Assembly: GCA_964440935.1 (NCBI GenBank)
Contig: CAYTTY010000002.1
Location: 62,001 to 126,000 of the forward strand
Length of the DNA: 64,000 nt
Direction of reading: 5' to 3'
DNA from: WJJR01 sp964440935
Lineage (GTDB): Bacteria; Zixibacteria; MSB-5A5; WJJR01
In this document: positions 61,587-64,000 of the stretch, one piece after another
Layout: each line of letters starts with the position of its first letter
Numbering within the stretch: position 1 is the stretch's first letter
The notes under the pieces: generated by a model
The model's database searches: none
What the model was told of the DNA's origin: nothing
Seen by the model: only the letters and a program-made list of their open reading frames with translations
Made by a program: the position numbers and the translations under genes

Positions 61587-64000
61587 ATGACCACAATCAA
61601 AACACAACGGCAGGGGCAACACCTGACGAGACAGCGCGTTGCTGAAATGCGCGTGGCCTGTCAACAGAATCCGAACGACAGGGAATTACAGCGCCAGACC
61701 GCAGCCGATTTCGTGTCGGCCGGTCTGACCGCGGAGGCGATCCCGATTCTACGGCGGCTTGCCGCGTTATGTCCCGACGACACAAATGTCATTTATCAAT
61801 TGGCGGGCTTGCTGACGGCGTTGGAACGGCATGCCGACGCCATGGAGTTGTACCGCAAACTTGCCGATGCGACTCCGGACGCCATCGACGCCCAGCACAA
61901 CTACGGTGTCGCCGCCTGCCATGCCCAGAAATATGATGATGCCATTATCGCCTTCGAACAGAAGCTCACACTCGATTCGGACAACTACGAAACCCTTAAC
62001 GATCTCGCCGTCCTCTATGCGATGACCGATCGGTATGACGATGCGGCCCGAATGTACAAACAGTGCCTCGCCGTCAACCCCCGTTATGATCGTGCACGCG
62101 ATAACGCGTTTCAATTTTTCCTGGACACCCAACGGTTCGCCGAGGGGTTGGCTCTGGCCGAGCAGGTGCTTAGCGTGATCGGACGGGATCGTGAGGTGGA
62201 GTCGTGGAAGAAGCGATTGGCTAATCTGGAAACCCATGACGCAGCACAGACAGAGAACAGAGCAGTAACCGTTCACGCCGATCGTGCGCCGACTCGTGTC
62301 ACCGGCAAGCGCATCGGCTTCGTTGCCTCGTCCGACGCGTTCCTGAAGCCGATCGTCGACCATTTCTCCCAGGGGAACCACATTCGCAGCTTTAGCGGCA
62401 CGTCGCTGCGTGAGTTGGCCGACCTGCTGCAATGGGCCGACTTGGTCTGGTACGAATGGTGCGATCAGTTGGTGATCGAGGGTTCAAAACTGCCGCGCAA
62501 GGCCAAAACCGTCTGCCGATTGCATTCCTACGAAGCGTTCACCAACATGCCCCAACAGGTCAATTGGTCGAACATCGATCATCTGATTCTGGTGAGCGAT
62601 ACCGTCGGCGACATCATCGATGAATCAGCTGCGGTCACGTCGTCGCGTACCGTCGTCCACAATGGCATCGATCCCGACCGTTTTCCAATGACGGAACGTT
62701 CACAATCAGGCAAGCGCATCGCATCGATCGGCTACATCAACTACAAGAAAAATCCATCGTTGCTGCTACAGACATTCAAAGCGATCCACGACTGGGATCC
62801 CGAGTTCGAATTCCACATCGCCGGGCAACATCAGGATCCGCGCATCAAGGTGTACATGGACAATCTGCTGCCGCGACTCAACCTGCCGGTGACCTACCAC
62901 GGGTGGGTCGATGACATGCCACGGTTGTATGCCGAGATGGATTATGTCATATCAACGTCGCTGTTTGAATCGTTTCATTATTCGATCGCGGAGGGGATGC
63001 TCTCCGGGTGTCTGCCGCTCATTCATACCTGGCGCGGAGCCGACCAACTCTATCCGAATGAGTTCCTGTTCAACACCCCTGGGGAAGCGGTCGCATTGAT
63101 TCGACGTCTCCACTCACAGGATCTCGATGCCATCCGGTGCGACAATCGCGAGTTCATCGCGACGCGTTATAACTGGACCGAGAAGCTCAATGAGATCGAC
63201 GAATTGCTTGATCGGGTTCTGACCGGTGAGATCAATTCGTACAATCGTCACACCCACACCTGGCCCGCACCAGCCGAGCCCATTGCTGCACTCGATGTGG
63301 GAACTGTATCGGTGGTCATTCCGGTCCATAACAACGCTCATGACGCCCGTGGAACGATCAACAGCGTACTGAATCAAACGTATCAAAACATCGAAGTCAT
63401 CATTGCCGACGATGGGTCAACGGAGGATGCGGACAAGACGCTGAACGAATACGACGGACGTGTTTCTGTCGTGCGTCACATTCATCGGGGCTGTGCCGCT
63501 GCGTTGAACAGCGCCATCCAGGCAGCGAAGGGACGGTTTATCGCGTTGGCCCTGCCGGGCGATTCATTGGCGCCGCAGAAGTTAGAGTCACAGCTCCGCC
63601 TGTTCGAACACACCCCAGACTTGGGTATCGCTACTTGCGATACAGTTGAATCACAAGACTCATCACCCACTCCGGAGAACATCGCGGCGGCCGTGAACCG
63701 TTGCATGGAGACTCCGACCAACAAAAGGAACACGGTTGCGCCATCGTCAATTGTGTTCCGTCGCGAGCTTCTTCGGCAGACTGGATGGTTTGAGGAGTAC
63801 GCCCCGTACGCCGACAATCCTGCCGGACTCGTCGAGTCATTCGTACGACGCACCGCAGCGGTCTCATCAGTGCGTCATGTCAACGAGCAATTGATCGCGT
63901 CATCCGGGGCCAGACGTGCACAGACGATAGATACGGCAATTGCCGAACGCTGGACATCGCGCATCACCGCTGGCAAGGACCGCCAACACGATCAGAAAGA
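61587..64000 (+). CDS. TPR / GT4 / GT2 glycosyltransferase fusion, truncated by the right window edge
   Basis: The ATG at 61587 opens a frame that is still open at 64000 (about 804 codons). A TPR region occupies about residues 65-190 (YQLAGLLTALERHADAMELY, HNYGVAACHAQKYDDAIIAF). A GT4/GT-B-type transferase follows at about 230-555 (TVVHNGIDPDRF, GYINYKKNPSLLLQTF, SLFESFHYSIAEGMLSG). Then a GT2/GT-A domain starts at about 571 (VSVVIPVHNNAHDARGTINS, VIIADDGSTEDADKTLNEYD). The position after csrA-flgL-fliW suggests glycosylation of flagellin or another surface structure. That is inference. Confidence 0.85.
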   Translation, partial: MTTIKTQRQGQHLTRQRVAEMRVACQQNPNDRELQRQTAADFVSAGLTAEAIPILRRLAALCPDDTNVIYQLAGLLTALERHADAMELYRKLADATPDAIDAQHNYGVAACHAQKYDDAIIAFEQKLTLDSDNYETLNDLAVLYAMTDRYDDAARMYKQCLAVNPRYDRARDNAFQFFLDTQRFAEGLALAEQVLSVIGRDREVESWKKRLANLETHDAAQTENRAVTVHADRAPTRVTGKRIGFVASSDAFLKPIVDHFSQGNHIRSFSGTSLRELADLLQWADLVWYEWCDQLVIEGSKLPRKAKTVCRLHSYEAFTNMPQQVNWSNIDHLILVSDTVGDIIDESAAVTSSRTVVHNGIDPDRFPMTERSQSGKRIASIGYINYKKNPSLLLQTFKAIHDWDPEFEFHIAGQHQDPRIKVYMDNLLPRLNLPVTYHGWVDDMPRLYAEMDYVISTSLFESFHYSIAEGMLSGCLPLIHTWRGADQLYPNEFLFNTPGEAVALIRRLHSQDLDAIRCDNREFIATRYNWTEKLNEIDELLDRVLTGEINSYNRHTHTWPAPAEPIAALDVGTVSVVIPVHNNAHDARGTINSVLNQTYQNIEVIIADDGSTEDADKTLNEYDGRVSVVRHIHRGCAAALNSAIQAAKGRFIALALPGDSLAPQKLESQLRLFEHTPDLGIATCDTVESQDSSPTPENIAAAVNRCMETPTNKRNTVAPSSIVFRRELLRQTGWFEEYAPYADNPAGLVESFVRRTAAVSSVRHVNEQLIASSGARRAQTIDTAIAERWTSRITAGKDRQHDQK

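Overview
The window looks like a chromosomal piece of an uncultured, two-membrane, flagellated bacterium of the FCB superphylum, most like Zixibacteria or a neighbouring candidate phylum. This rests on several observations: gingipain-type (C25) and PorV-type proteins of a type IX secretion (T9SS) style envelope; YPNP...W...GvY C-terminal sorting domains; secreted proteins ending in dockerin-like repeats with an FFNG signature; a complete Bat (aerotolerance-type) operon; and a csrA/flgL/fliW flagellar block. The lineage call is inference; no rRNA or other phylogenetic marker is present. I saw no tRNA, rRNA, CRISPR array, transposase or prophage gene.

Layout. Positions 1-2226 (minus) hold the 5' part of a secreted FN3 protein. 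2.5-9.5 kb holds housekeeping and accessory genes: a RecB-like Fe-S nuclease, an S41 C-terminal processing protease, a polytopic membrane/TPR protein, and a GNAT with a small membrane protein. 9.6-12 kb (minus) is a secreted subtilisin with PKD and dockerin-like ends. 13-31 kb is a tightly packed plus-strand envelope cluster: PorU-like C25 peptidase, a PorV-like barrel with a large beta-propeller insertion, an M6-like metalloprotease, two DUF5683-like paralogues, an NHL-propeller lipoprotein, a very large probable outer-membrane protein and an Omp85/POTRA protein. A UbiA-family prenyltransferase follows. 32-42.3 kb is a Bat locus (BatD-like, moxR, DUF58, tatA, a second BatD-like, batA, batB, batC, batD, batE). 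42.4-50.6 kb is mixed: an orphan SBP-PAS3 sensor kinase, a secreted YCII-SRPBCC fusion, a zinc-ribbon DUF2007 protein, a flippase-like membrane protein, a small ferredoxin-fold protein, rsgA and a SRPBCC protein. 50.6-52.1 kb is an SDR-DUF2867 protein. 52.2-56.4 kb is the riboflavin operon (FMN riboswitch, terminator, ribD, ribE, ribBA, ribH), followed by an MgtC-like gene. 57.3-58.3 kb (minus) is a secreted blue-copper/thrombospondin-3/dockerin-like protein. 58.5-64 kb is csrA, a 63-aa gene, an oversized flgL, fliW and a TPR-GT4-GT2 protein running off the right edge.

How the parts work together. The envelope cluster and the dispersed secreted proteases fit an outer-surface secretion/attachment system in which the PorU-like and PorV-like proteins would process and shuttle cargo carrying C-terminal sorting domains. 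The csrA/flgL/fliW block fits the known CsrA-FliW control of flagellar filament synthesis, with the glycosyltransferase as a plausible filament glycosylation enzyme. The riboflavin operon carries a textbook FMN-controlled terminator.

Intergenic DNA is unusual. At least five gaps (12.2, 34.0, 46.5, 55.7 and 57.0 kb) carry parts of one mosaic family of palindrome-rich repeats. The modules are shuffled and inverted between loci, and some copies end in short terminal inverted repeats, so they resemble non-autonomous mobile elements. One copy lies inside the riboflavin operon. Simpler hairpin modules recur at 2.3, 3.8 and 50.0 kb.
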